64,000 nt of DNA from contig NZ_CP095078.1 of the NCBI RefSeq assembly GCF_022919075.1, positions 1 through 64,000 on the forward strand. The letters are read 5' to 3'. The notes under the pieces were generated by a model. The model was given only the letters and a program-made list of their open reading frames with translations, did not search any database and was not told the DNA's origin. Source of the DNA: Nocardioides sp. W7. GTDB lineage: Bacteria; Actinomycetota; Actinomycetes; Propionibacteriales; Nocardioidaceae. Shown piece after piece: positions 36,828-45,211 of this stretch (position 1 is the first letter of the stretch; each line of letters starts with the position of its first letter). Both the position numbers and the translations under genes were made by a program.

Positions 36828-37988
36828 ATGGCGGGTATGGACCTGGCCCTCAGCGACGAGCAGGAGGCGTTCCGGACCCTGGCCCGCGAGTTCCTCGACC
36901 GGGAGGCGGTGCCGCACCGCACGCAGTGGGACCGCGACGAGCAGGTCGACCTCGCCATCGTCCCGAAGCTGGCGGAGATCGGGTTCTTCGGCCTCACCAT
37001 CCCCGAGGAGTACGGCGGGCTCGGGGGCGACTACCTGACCTACGTGCTCGCCATGGAGGAGCTGGGTCGCGCCGACTCGGCGCTGCGCGGCATCGTGTCG
37101 GTCTCCAACGGACTGGTCGGCAAGTCGGTCCTCGGCAACGGCTCCGAGGAGCAGAAGCAGCGCTGGCTGCCCGGCATCGCGACCGGCACCCTGCTCGGCT
37201 GCTTCGGGCTCACCGAGCCCGACACCGGGTCCGACGCCGGCAACCTGACCTCCCGGGCCCGGCGCGACGGCGACGACTGGGTGCTCAGCGGCCAGAAGCT
37301 GTTCATCACCAACGGCACCTGGGCCGACGTGGCGCTGATCTTCGCGCGCACCGGCGGGCCGGGCCCGAAGGGCATCAGCGCGTTCCTGGTCCCGACCGAC
37401 TCCCCCGGCTTCGAGGCGCGCGCGATCACCGGCAAGCTCGGGCTGCGCGGCCAGGCCACGGCCGAGCTGTTCCTCTCCGAGGTCCGGGTCCCCGCCGACG
37501 CGCTGCTCGGCGAGGAGGGGCAGGGCTTCCGGATCGCGATGACCACGCTCGACAAGGGCCGGGTCTCGGTGGCCGCCGGCTGTGTCGGCATCGTCCAGGG
37601 CTGCCTGGAGACCTCGGTCGCGTACGCCACCACCCGCACCCAGTTCGGCCGGCCGCTGGCGGGCTTCCAGCTGGTGCAGGACCTGATCGCCGACATCTCG
37701 CTCGACGCCGACGCGGCCCGGCTGCTGGTGTGGCGGTGCGCCGACCTGATCGACCGCGGCCTGCCGTTCGGCGTCGCGGCGTCCAAGGCCAAGCTGTTCG
37801 CCTCCGAGGCCGCCGTCCGCGCCGCCAACAACGCGATCCAGGTCCACGGCGGCTCCGGGTACGTCGACGAGTACCCGGCCGAGAAGTACCTGCGCGACGC
37901 CCGGGTGATGACCCTCTACGAGGGCACCAGCCAGATCCAGAAGCTGCTCATCGGGCGTGCCGAGACCGGCATCAGCGCCTTCACCTGA
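36828..37988 (+). CDS. Acyl-CoA dehydrogenase
   Basis: 386 residues, canonical homotetrameric type: TEPDTGSDAGNL and QKLFITNGTWAD bind flavin, and the catalytic Glu is kept in LYEGTSQIQKLL. Contains LDKGRVSVAAGCVGI and QVHGGSGYVDEYPAEKYLRDARV. Likely short- or branched-chain substrate. ATG 36828 has GAGG 7 nt upstream; ATG 36837 is an in-frame alternative. Divergent from the FadR-type regulator. Confidence 0.93.
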   Translation: MAGMDLALSDEQEAFRTLAREFLDREAVPHRTQWDRDEQVDLAIVPKLAEIGFFGLTIPEEYGGLGGDYLTYVLAMEELGRADSALRGIVSVSNGLVGKSVLGNGSEEQKQRWLPGIATGTLLGCFGLTEPDTGSDAGNLTSRARRDGDDWVLSGQKLFITNGTWADVALIFARTGGPGPKGISAFLVPTDSPGFEARAITGKLGLRGQATAELFLSEVRVPADALLGEEGQGFRIAMTTLDKGRVSVAAGCVGIVQGCLETSVAYATTRTQFGRPLAGFQLVQDLIADISLDADAARLLVWRCADLIDRGLPFGVAASKAKLFASEAAVRAANNAIQVHGGSGYVDEYPAEKYLRDARVMTLYEGTSQIQKLLIGRAETGISAFT

Positions 37989-38014
37989 GGTCGGCGAGGG
38001 TCAGTCGTCGGGGC

Positions 38015-38218
38015 TCAGTCGTCGGGGATGGTGAGGACCTCGAGGACGGTGATGCCCAGGGAGCTGAGCAGGTTCAGCACGCCGTGCAGCTCCTCCTGGT
38101 CGGTCAGGTCGCCGACCAGCGTCGTCTGGGGCCGGTGGTGCCGGGCGGCCAGCTGCGGAAAGGCCGAGCTGAGCTCGTCGGAGAGCTTCGCGTCGACCCG
38201 GATCATCGTCCTCGTCAC
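38015..38218 (-). CDS. Small conserved protein of unknown function
   Basis: 67 residues from GTG 38216-38218 (GGAGG about 8 nt upstream), or 63 from the internal ATG at 38206. The sequence, IRVDAKLSDELSSAFPQL, then TTLVGDLTDQEELHGVLNLLSSLGITVLEVLTIPDD, has an alternating strand/helix pattern of a small alpha/beta domain. The stop lies in the second copy of a 14-bp tandem repeat (38001-38027). Divergent from the DUF1269 genes, so it may belong to the same stress cluster. Confidence 0.6.
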   Translation of the reverse strand: MTRTMIRVDAKLSDELSSAFPQLAARHHRPQTTLVGDLTDQEELHGVLNLLSSLGITVLEVLTIPDD

Positions 38219-38278
38219 CAGTGCCCTCCCCCGGGTCCGTGCTGTCTGGGCCGACGCTAGGTCCCGCACCGCGCCCGT

Positions 38279-38307
38279 GCCTCACCGGAATCGGGCGAGG
38301 CAGGCAC
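38279..38307. promoter_or_regulatory. Shared palindromic upstream element, copy 1
   Basis: GCCTCACCGGAATCGGGCG then AGGC (38279-38301) is a dyad, followed by AGGCACC. A near copy with the same trailing words (GGCACCG, then GC(C)CGACCAG) lies at 42138-42167 upstream of another cluster gene. This copy starts about 100 bp before the DUF1269 ATG. It is a candidate operator or promoter element. Confidence 0.45.
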
Positions 38308-38379
38308 CGGCGGAGCCGGGGAAGAGTGCCGACCAGGCACCACGCCGTCCCCACCCGACGAACACGCAGGAGCATCCCG

Positions 38380-38877
38380 ATGCCGAAAGCCACCCTCACG
38401 GTCTGGAAGTTCGACACCCCCGACGGCGCCCGCGACGCCGCCGCGACGCTGAACCGACTGGCCACCGAGCAGTCGATCGTGCTGCACGACGCAGCCACGG
38501 TCTCCTGGGAGCAGGGCAAGAAGAAGCCCAAGACCCAGCAGCTCACCCCGACCACCAGCGCCGGCGCCCTCGGCGGCGCCTTCTGGGGGATGCTCTTCGG
38601 CCTGATCTTCTTCGTGCCGCTGCTCGGCGCCGCGATCGGTGCCGCCACCGGCGCCCTCGCCGGCTCGCTCACCGACGTCGGGATCGACGACCGCTTCATC
38701 AACAAGGTGCGCGACCAGATCACCCCCGGGACCTCGGCACTGTTCGTGATGTCCTCGGACGCGGTCATGGACAAGGTCCGCGACGCGTTCGCCGACAACC
38801 CGCCCTCGGACCTGATCTTCACCAACCTGTCCAGCGAGCAGGAGGCCGCGCTGCACACCGTCTTCGACGAGGACTGA
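38380..38877 (+). CDS. DUF1269 family membrane-associated protein
   Basis: 165 residues: N-terminal soluble part (TLTVWKFDTPDGARDAAATL), then a Gly/Ala-rich glycine-zipper hydrophobic stretch (AGALGGAFWGMLFGLIFFVPLLGAAIGAATGALAG, about residues 66-100), then a conserved C-terminus (GIDDRFINKVRDQITPGTSALFVM). This matches DUF1269, found near stress genes, function unknown. ATG 38380 preceded by GCAGGAGC. First of two paralogues in tandem. Confidence 0.85.
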   Translation: MPKATLTVWKFDTPDGARDAAATLNRLATEQSIVLHDAATVSWEQGKKKPKTQQLTPTTSAGALGGAFWGMLFGLIFFVPLLGAAIGAATGALAGSLTDVGIDDRFINKVRDQITPGTSALFVMSSDAVMDKVRDAFADNPPSDLIFTNLSSEQEAALHTVFDED

Positions 38878-38894
38878 CCGCTCCGCGAGCACCT

Positions 38895-39419
38895 ATGTCG
38901 CCCACGACGCTCACCGTCTGGCTCTACGACACCCCGATGGGGGCCGTGGCGGGCGAGCTGCGGTTGCGGGCCCTGCAGCAGCGGGGAGCGCTGACCGTGC
39001 TGGACGCGGTCACGGTGATCTGGATCCCCGGGGCGCACCAGCCCCGCATCGGCCACCTGCGCTACCGGACCTCGCAGGTGGCCGCGAAGAGGTCGGTGCT
39101 CGGGGCGCTGGTCGGCGCCGTCGTGCTGCCGCCCGCCGTCCCGACCACCGACGCGACCACCGCCGGCATCGGCGCCTGGGCCGAGCGGCTCGACGGGACC
39201 GGGATCGACGAGGCCTTCCTGGAGGACGTCCGGTGCCGGATCGTCCCCAGCACCTCCGCCCTCCTGGTGCTGACCGCGGAGACCGACCTGGACGTCGTAC
39301 GACCTCTCATCCAGCGCGGTCTCGCCCGTGGCGACGTCGCCCTGCTGCGGGTCGTGCTGAGCGAGGGCGCCGTCGAGGTCCTGCAGCGGGTGGTCGACGA
39401 GCTCGTCCCTCGCGGCTGA
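38895..39419 (+). CDS. DUF1269-like paralogue without clear glycine zipper
   Basis: 174 residues. Same beginning (TTLTVWLYDTPMGAVAGEL) and same end (GIDEAFLEDVRCRIVPSTSALLVLTAETD) as the upstream protein, but the middle is shorter and less hydrophobic (SVLGALVGAVVLPPAV). It is therefore a diverged copy that may have lost membrane insertion. ATG 38895, 17 bp after the first copy. Confidence 0.75.
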   Translation: MSPTTLTVWLYDTPMGAVAGELRLRALQQRGALTVLDAVTVIWIPGAHQPRIGHLRYRTSQVAAKRSVLGALVGAVVLPPAVPTTDATTAGIGAWAERLDGTGIDEAFLEDVRCRIVPSTSALLVLTAETDLDVVRPLIQRGLARGDVALLRVVLSEGAVEVLQRVVDELVPRG

Positions 39420-39501
39420 ATCGCCCCGGCCCAACGAGCCGAATCCGTCGTACCATCGCCTCCTCGGCCCTCAGATCGCTCTCGATCGACGGAGACCCCC
39501 C

Positions 39502-42132
39502 ATGCCCCCAGCGACGTCGCACGAGCAGTGGTCCCAGGCGCCCCGCCTGCCGCAGACCTACGTGCCTCGACAGGTGCTCTGGGAGCGACTGGACCGGGCC
39601 GTCGCGAGCGCGGTGACGCTCCTGGTGGCGCCGGTGGGAGCGGGCAAGACGCTCGGGGTGGGCGGCTGGCTGCAGGTCGCCCGACCCGACCTGGGCCCGG
39701 ACGCACTGTGGGCGCACGCCGACGCGACCTGGGACGCCGAGCGACTCTCCGCGCTCCTCGACCACAGTGCCGGGGCCGCCGGACGGGGCCGCGACGTCCC
39801 GCGCCTGGTGGTCGTGGACGACGCCCACGTCCTGCCCGCGGCAGCGGTGCGGCTGGTCGACGAGCGGCTGAGCGCGGCCCCCGACTCGATGCGGGTGCTG
39901 CTGCTGAGCCGCTGGGACCTCCCGCTCACCCGACTCGTGCCCGAGCTGCTCGGCCACTTCACGATGCTGCGCGGGGGCACCCTCCGGATGGACGACGCCG
40001 AGGCGGCGGCCCTGATCCACGAGCACACGCGCACCACCGACCCGGAGGTCGTGCGGACCATCACCGCGCACGCTGCGGGCTGGTGTGCGGCGCTGGTCCT
40101 GACCGCCCGTGCGGTCGCCGCCGACCCCGACCCCGCAGCGGCCGCCCGGCGCTACGCCGAGGGTGAGGGACAGGTCGCCGACCGGGTGGTCAGCGAGGTG
40201 TTCGCCTCCCTGACCCCCCGGGAGCGCCACACCCTGCTCTGCGTGGCCCGAGAGGAGGCCGTGTCCGCAGCGACCGCGGCCCACCTCTCCCGTGACCCCG
40301 CCGCCGCCGAGGCGCTCGCGGGACTGGCCACCACCGGACTGCTGGTCACCCGCCTGGACGGCCGGTCCCCGGACGGGGCGGTGCAGTACCGGATCCACCC
40401 GCTGCTCGCGGAGGTCATCCGTCGCCGCCTCGCCGCGGGCGGGGTCGACGTCGAGCGCGCTCGTGCCACCGTCGGCCAGGCGGTCGCGCTCGACCTCGAG
40501 CGGGGGGAGCGGCACCGCGCCTTCGACCGCCTGGTCGCCGTCGGCCAGCTGGACGCCGCCGCCGAGGTCCTGGGGAGCGACGGCGCGGTCCTCGTGATGG
40601 GCGGGCACGGCCCGGCCATCGCGGCGTTCGTCCGGCAGCACCCGGAGGTGATCGGCGCCCATCCGGACTCGTGGTTCGCCGTCGCCCTCGAGCGGTGGGT
40701 CGTCAACGACGTGGAGGCCGCCCGGCACTGGCTGGACCGGGTCACGCAGCACGAGGTCGGGTCGACCGGCGGCGCCGGCGGCTCATCGTGCGCCCGGCTG
40801 GCCTGCGCGCGGCTGATGCGCGCCCGGCTGGGCCTGGAACCGGTCGACGACGCCGTCGTGCACGCGGAGCGGGTCGTGCAGGCGTCGTACCAGGACAGCG
40901 CCGTCGGCGCCGCCAACCGCAGGGTGCTCCCCCAGCTGCTGACCGAGCTCGGCATCACCAGGAACTGGACGGGCGACCTGGCCGGGGCGGAGTCCAGTCT
41001 CGCCGCCGCCATCGACCTGTGTCGGTCCCGCGACCTGCCGGCGCTGGCGGCGGAGGCCACCAGCCACCTCGCCATGACCGAGTACCTCGCCGGACGCGAG
41101 CGCGCGTGCGCCCAGGTCGCCACCGAGGCCCTGGGCCTGCTCGGGGAGCCACTGCCCTGGCGGCCCCGGTTCGCCGCGGCCCGCTCCTCGCTGGCCCTCC
41201 TCCTCGCCGGACTCGTCGACCTCCCGTGGCCCAGCGCACCGATCCTCCCGGTCCCCGAGCCGACCCCCGTGCATGCCGCCGACCTGTGCACGAGGTTCTG
41301 GCTCTCGATGCGCGACTCCCGGCTCGCCCTGCTCTCCGGGTCGGTCCCCGATGCGGAACGGATCCTGATCGCCCCGCTGGACCTGCCGGTCTCGGTGGGC
41401 CGGCTCCCCGCGCACCTGCGTTCCGCCCTGCTGATCGAGCGCGCGTTCCTGGCCTCGCTCGCCGCCGACCAGGCGACCCTGCGGGACCTCGAGTACGAGC
41501 TCCTGGGGCGGCCCGGGGCCGGCGAGGCCGCCCTGGTCGCCGGGCTGCGAGCCGACCTCGCCGGTGAGCGCCGGGCCGCGGCGGAGCTGTTCCGCGCAGC
41601 CGCGGACACCGTCTCCCTGTCGCAGCCGCCCACGAGGGCGCTCGCGCTGATGTGCGAGGCGCAGCTGCTCGACGCCCTCGGCGACCCGGACGCCGCGATG
41701 GATCGACTGCGCGAAGCCGTCACCGCGACGGAGGTACGCCGCAACGCGGTCCCGTTCCTCGGCTGGTCGCGACAGGGGACTCCGGTCGCGACCCTGCTGC
41801 ACCGGGTCGACCGGACCGACGGCTCGTGGGCCCGCCAGGTGGCGGCCGACGGCGCCGGACGTCCCGACATCATGTCGCTCTTCGCGCCGACGACAGCCAC
41901 CGCCCGGGAGCGGTCCGCGACGCCGTCGACCCAGGTGCACCAGGCCCTCAGCCCCCGCGAGCGCGAGGTGCTCGGCGAGCTGGCCCGCGGCTCGACGTAC
42001 GCCGACATCGCCGCGAACCTGGTCGTCTCGGAGAACACCGTGAAGACCCACGTGTCGAGCCTGTACGGCAAGCTCGCCGTCTCGCGTCGCAGCGAGGCGC
42101 TGGCCGTCGCCCGGTCCCTGCACCTGCTCTGA
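39502..42132 (+). CDS. Large ATP-binding LuxR (LAL/MalT-type) regulator
   Basis: 876 residues. N-terminal STAND ATPase: Walker A APVGAGKT (43-50), Walker B LVVVDDAH (102-109), winged-helix and a long helical TPR-like region. C-terminal LuxR HTH: SPREREVLGELARGSTYADIAANLVVSENTVKTHVSSLYGKL (about 816-857). A ligand- and ATP-controlled activator like MalT. ATG 39502 with GGAGA 9 nt upstream. It sits between the DUF1269 pair and a membrane gene that shares the palindromic upstream element, so it may regulate both. Confidence 0.9.
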   Translation: MPPATSHEQWSQAPRLPQTYVPRQVLWERLDRAVASAVTLLVAPVGAGKTLGVGGWLQVARPDLGPDALWAHADATWDAERLSALLDHSAGAAGRGRDVPRLVVVDDAHVLPAAAVRLVDERLSAAPDSMRVLLLSRWDLPLTRLVPELLGHFTMLRGGTLRMDDAEAAALIHEHTRTTDPEVVRTITAHAAGWCAALVLTARAVAADPDPAAAARRYAEGEGQVADRVVSEVFASLTPRERHTLLCVAREEAVSAATAAHLSRDPAAAEALAGLATTGLLVTRLDGRSPDGAVQYRIHPLLAEVIRRRLAAGGVDVERARATVGQAVALDLERGERHRAFDRLVAVGQLDAAAEVLGSDGAVLVMGGHGPAIAAFVRQHPEVIGAHPDSWFAVALERWVVNDVEAARHWLDRVTQHEVGSTGGAGGSSCARLACARLMRARLGLEPVDDAVVHAERVVQASYQDSAVGAANRRVLPQLLTELGITRNWTGDLAGAESSLAAAIDLCRSRDLPALAAEATSHLAMTEYLAGRERACAQVATEALGLLGEPLPWRPRFAAARSSLALLLAGLVDLPWPSAPILPVPEPTPVHAADLCTRFWLSMRDSRLALLSGSVPDAERILIAPLDLPVSVGRLPAHLRSALLIERAFLASLAADQATLRDLEYELLGRPGAGEAALVAGLRADLAGERRAAAELFRAAADTVSLSQPPTRALALMCEAQLLDALGDPDAAMDRLREAVTATEVRRNAVPFLGWSRQGTPVATLLHRVDRTDGSWARQVAADGAGRPDIMSLFAPTTATARERSATPSTQVHQALSPREREVLGELARGSTYADIAANLVVSENTVKTHVSSLYGKLAVSRRSEALAVARSLHLL

Positions 42133-42137
42133 GAAAA

Positions 42138-42167
42138 GGCCACCCGATTCGGGCGAGGCCCGGCACC
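42138..42167. promoter_or_regulatory. Shared palindromic upstream element, copy 2
   Basis: GGCCACCCGATTCGGGCGA then GGCC (42138-42160), followed by CGGCACC. It starts 5 bp after the LAL gene stop and 86 bp before the next GTG. It matches the element at 38279 in its central and right parts. Confidence 0.45.
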
Positions 42168-42223
42168 GCGGCGCCCGACCAGCATGTCGGCGTCCCCCGC
42201 TCCCCGGCCCCGGAGGTCAGCGC

Positions 42224-43303
42224 GTGACCGCACCCTCGATCGGCGGCTGGTGGCGGAGCGTCGCGGTCGTCCTGTGCCTGGTGCTCCTGGCGGTCACGGC
42301 ACCGCTCGCGGTCGTCGCGACCTGGGCCCGCGACCAGGTCGGCGACACCGACCGGTACGTCGAGACCATCGCACCGCTCGCCGACGATCCGACCGTGCAG
42401 GCGGCGGTCGCCGACCGGCTGACCGCGGAGATCGTCGGCCGCCTCGAGGTGCCCGCGGCGATCGAGGCCCTCGGGCTGCCGCTCGCCACCGGGATCGAGG
42501 GCTTCGTGGCCCGGCACGTGGACGCCTTCGTCCGCTCCGACGAGTTCGCCACCGGCTGGGTGCGGGCCAACCGCGAGGCACACGCTCAGCTGGTCGCGCT
42601 GCTCACCGGCGATCCCGACTCGGCCCTGCAGCTGGAGGACGACGCCGTCCACCTCGACCTGGCCGTGCTCGTCAGGGCCGTCCAGGACCGCCTCGTCGCG
42701 TCTGGCTTCACGCTCGCCGACCGGCTGCCGTCGGTGCGGGCGACCATGGTCCTCGTCCAGTCCCCCGACGTGGCCCGGGCCCAGCGCGGCTTCGACCTGC
42801 TGTCCACCCTCGCCCGGGTGCTGCCGGTCGCGTCGGTCCTGCTGCTCGCGGCCGCCGTACTCATCGCCCGGCGCCGGCGCCGGGTCCTGGTCGCGGGCTG
42901 CCTGGTGGTGGCCGGCTCGATGCTCGCCCTGGGCATGGCCCTCGACGCGTTCCGCGTCGTCTACCTCGACTCGGTCCCCGCCGCCCGGCTGCCCGCGGAC
43001 GCGGCCGGAGCGGTGTACGACGTCCTCGTCCGGTTCATGCGGTACACCCTGCGTAGCGTGCTGCTCGTCGCACTGGTCGTCGCGGCCGTCGCCTGGCTCG
43101 TCGGCAGCCCGGTCGGCGGGCTCCTGGGCCGCTACCGCGGACCCGTCCGGGCCGCGGTCCTCGTCCCGGCCGTCGTCCTCGTCGCGATGTCCGAGCACCC
43201 GTCCCGGGCCTGGACGATCACCGTGGTCGCGGCGACGGCGTCGGTGCTGCTCCTCGTCGAGGTGCTCGCCCGAGCCGGTCCCCCGGCCGAGGTCCCCCAG
43301 TGA
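42224..43303 (+). CDS. Membrane protein of unknown function
   Basis: 359 residues with four to six hydrophobic segments, one at the N-terminus (VAVVLCLVLLAVTAPLAVVA), then a ~150-residue soluble part (about 35-195) containing DTDRYVETIAPLADDPTVQAAVADRL, then further helices to the end. The segment ending in SVPAARLPADAAGAVYDVLVRFMR recurs in actinobacterial integral membrane proteins without assigned role. GTG start with CGGAGG 9 nt upstream. Confidence 0.75.
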   Translation: MTAPSIGGWWRSVAVVLCLVLLAVTAPLAVVATWARDQVGDTDRYVETIAPLADDPTVQAAVADRLTAEIVGRLEVPAAIEALGLPLATGIEGFVARHVDAFVRSDEFATGWVRANREAHAQLVALLTGDPDSALQLEDDAVHLDLAVLVRAVQDRLVASGFTLADRLPSVRATMVLVQSPDVARAQRGFDLLSTLARVLPVASVLLLAAAVLIARRRRRVLVAGCLVVAGSMLALGMALDAFRVVYLDSVPAARLPADAAGAVYDVLVRFMRYTLRSVLLVALVVAAVAWLVGSPVGGLLGRYRGPVRAAVLVPAVVLVAMSEHPSRAWTITVVAATASVLLLVEVLARAGPPAEVPQ

Positions 43304-43397
43304 AATTCCGTCCCGAGGGGCTCCGGTTCGGTCGCTGGGCCACTACCGTCGAGGGCATGCCCAGAGCCTGTCCGGTCCGGTCCTCGCGGAGTCCGCG

Positions 43398-43823
43398 ATG
43401 ATCCGTCTCCTCCTGCGGACGATCGTCTTCCTCGCCTCGGCCGCCATCGGCCTGGTGGTCGCCTCCCTGGTCCTGGACGAGGTGACCGTCACGACCGAGG
43501 GCTTCTTGCTGGTCGTGGTCATCTTCGCCGTCATCCAGACCGTGATATCGCCGTTCCTGGCCCGGGTCGCGGCCAAGAACGCCACCGCCCTGCTCGGCGG
43601 GGTGGGGCTGCTGGCCACCTTCGTCGCGCTCCTCGTCGTCACGGTGTGGGGAGACGCCGTCACGATCGAGGGCGGGGTCGCCACCTGGATCGCCGCGACG
43701 GTCATCGTCTGGCTGGCCACCGCCCTGGCCACGCTCCTGCTGCCCGTCCTGCTCGTCGTCGGCCGCAGGAAGCGCAGGGACGCCGGGTCCGCCGACGACG
43801 GGCCCGCGCTGCGCCGGCGCTGA
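43398..43823 (+). CDS. Phage-holin-4-like membrane protein
   Basis: 141 residues with four helices (TIVFLASAAIGLVVASLVL, EGFLLVVVIFAVIQTVISPFL, LLGGVGLLATFVALLVVTVWG, WIAATVIVWLATALATLLLPVLLVVG). It fits the actinobacterial holin-family membrane proteins, which are chromosomal and not evidence for a prophage. ATG 43398. Ends 7 bp before the convergent PucR-type gene. Confidence 0.7.
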   Translation: MIRLLLRTIVFLASAAIGLVVASLVLDEVTVTTEGFLLVVVIFAVIQTVISPFLARVAAKNATALLGGVGLLATFVALLVVTVWGDAVTIEGGVATWIAATVIVWLATALATLLLPVLLVVGRRKRRDAGSADDGPALRRR

Positions 43824-43830
43824 CCCGCGC

Positions 43831-45042
43831 TCAGCCACGTCCCTTCGCCACCAGCGCGAGGCCCAGCAGCATCTTGTCCCGCGGGTCGGCCAGGGTGCGG
43901 CCGGTGAGCTGCTCGATCTGGCGCATCCGGTAGATCACCGTGTTGCGGTGGCAGAACAGTTCCGACGCGGCGTGCGTGGGTGAGCCGTCGTGGCGCAGCA
44001 GCGCCGCCAGTGTGTCGAGCAGCACCGTCGCCTGCGCCTCGGGCAGCGTGAGCAGCGGGCCCAGCGTCTCCGCGAGCAGCAGCGGGGCGACCTGAGGGCT
44101 CCCGGCGACCAGCACCTCCGGAAGCCGCTCGGCCACCGACACCACCCGCCGCTCACCCCGGGCGAGGGTCTCGGCGGCCCGGGTGGCGAGCTGGAACGCG
44201 GTCGGGAAGCCGGCGAGGCCGTCCGCACTCGAGGCCACCCCCATCCGGCCGGCCGCGTGCGGGGCGAACAGCTCGACCAGGCCGCGCTCGTCGGGCAGCT
44301 CCCCGGAGAGCAGCCCGTAGTAGACCCCCGAGCGCACGTGCCAGCGTGCCGGGATGCCGAGCCGGTCGAGCCGGTCCTCGGCGGGCGCGAGCGCGTCACC
44401 GGGCACCGAGCCGTCGTACAGCACCACGACGCAGGCGACCGCGTCGTCGGGGCCGATGTCGAGAGCGGCGCGCGCCTCCTCGGCGTACTCCGGATCCGCG
44501 CCGCGACCCTCCAGCAGCGCGTCCAGGACGCTCTGCTGGCGCTGCAGGTCCTGGCGCTGCAGCCGGGCGCTCTCACGGCGATAGGCGTCGATGAGGATGG
44601 TGTTCTGGACGTCGAGGTTGGTCCAGACGGTCTTCGCCGCCGCCAGCAGCACCCGGTCGTCGATGCCCGCGGCGGTGTCGGTGCCGGCCCGCGTGACCAG
44701 CGCCTCCCACAGGATCCGGGCACCGAGCGTGTAGGCGTTGAGGACCAGCTCCAGCGGCACCCCCTGGCGGGCGCGGCGTCGGCCGGTCTCCCGCCACAGG
44801 TCGACCGCGCTGTCGCTGTCGGCGGTGCTCTCGCCGGCGAGGATCCGCAGGCCGCGGCCGATGTGCTGCCGGGTGGAGGAGCGGACCTCGGCGCGGAACC
44901 CCGGGCCGATCCGCTCCCACAGGTCCAGGTCCCGCTCGAAGAGGGTCAAGGTGATGCTGTCGGCGATCGCATCGGCCTGGTCGAGGAGCAGCGCCCAGGC
45001 GTGCCGGAGGTCGGCGTCGGCCAGGGGTGCCGCTCGGTGCAT
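43831..45042 (-). CDS. PucR-family transcriptional regulator
   Basis: 403 residues. The C-terminal HTH reads LLDTLAALLRHDGSPTHAASELFCHRNTVIYRMRQIEQLTGRTL, the PucR/CdaR signature, preceded by a GGDEF-like/CdaR middle domain and an N-terminal RsbRD-like helical domain (LLDQADAIADSITLTLFERD). Start ATG 45042. Divergent from the Liv transporter operon with inverted repeats in the 169-bp gap, so it probably controls the transporter. Confidence 0.88.
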   Translation of the reverse strand: MHRAAPLADADLRHAWALLLDQADAIADSITLTLFERDLDLWERIGPGFRAEVRSSTRQHIGRGLRILAGESTADSDSAVDLWRETGRRRARQGVPLELVLNAYTLGARILWEALVTRAGTDTAAGIDDRVLLAAAKTVWTNLDVQNTILIDAYRRESARLQRQDLQRQQSVLDALLEGRGADPEYAEEARAALDIGPDDAVACVVVLYDGSVPGDALAPAEDRLDRLGIPARWHVRSGVYYGLLSGELPDERGLVELFAPHAAGRMGVASSADGLAGFPTAFQLATRAAETLARGERRVVSVAERLPEVLVAGSPQVAPLLLAETLGPLLTLPEAQATVLLDTLAALLRHDGSPTHAASELFCHRNTVIYRMRQIEQLTGRTLADPRDKMLLGLALVAKGRG

Positions 45043-45117
45043 GGCTGCACGTTCGCACTCTGCGCACAACGCTGACCAGCCCCGGCGGGGATCTGGGACG
45101 CCCGGACCAAGGATCTC

Positions 45118-45181
45118 TGGGCGCTGTGCCCAATGACCATCCTGTGCACCGCCACCAAAGTGGTGCAGGTCACAGCGCCCA
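45118..45181. promoter_or_regulatory. Inverted repeats between PucR regulator and liv operon
   Basis: TGGGCGCTGTG (45118-45128) is exactly inverted at 45171-45181. Between them TGCACC (45145-45150) and GGTGCA (45162-45167) form a second dyad, which encloses CACCA AAG TGGTG. Two nested palindromes in a divergent regulatory gap are good operator candidates. Confidence 0.5.
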
Positions 45182-45211
45182 AAAGGGCCCGCCGCTCGAC
45201 GAGGAGGACCG

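Noticed and set aside
43398..43823. Holin-like protein as sign of a prophage
   Set aside because: No capsid, integrase, lysin or terminase genes are near; chromosomal holin-family proteins are common in actinobacteria.
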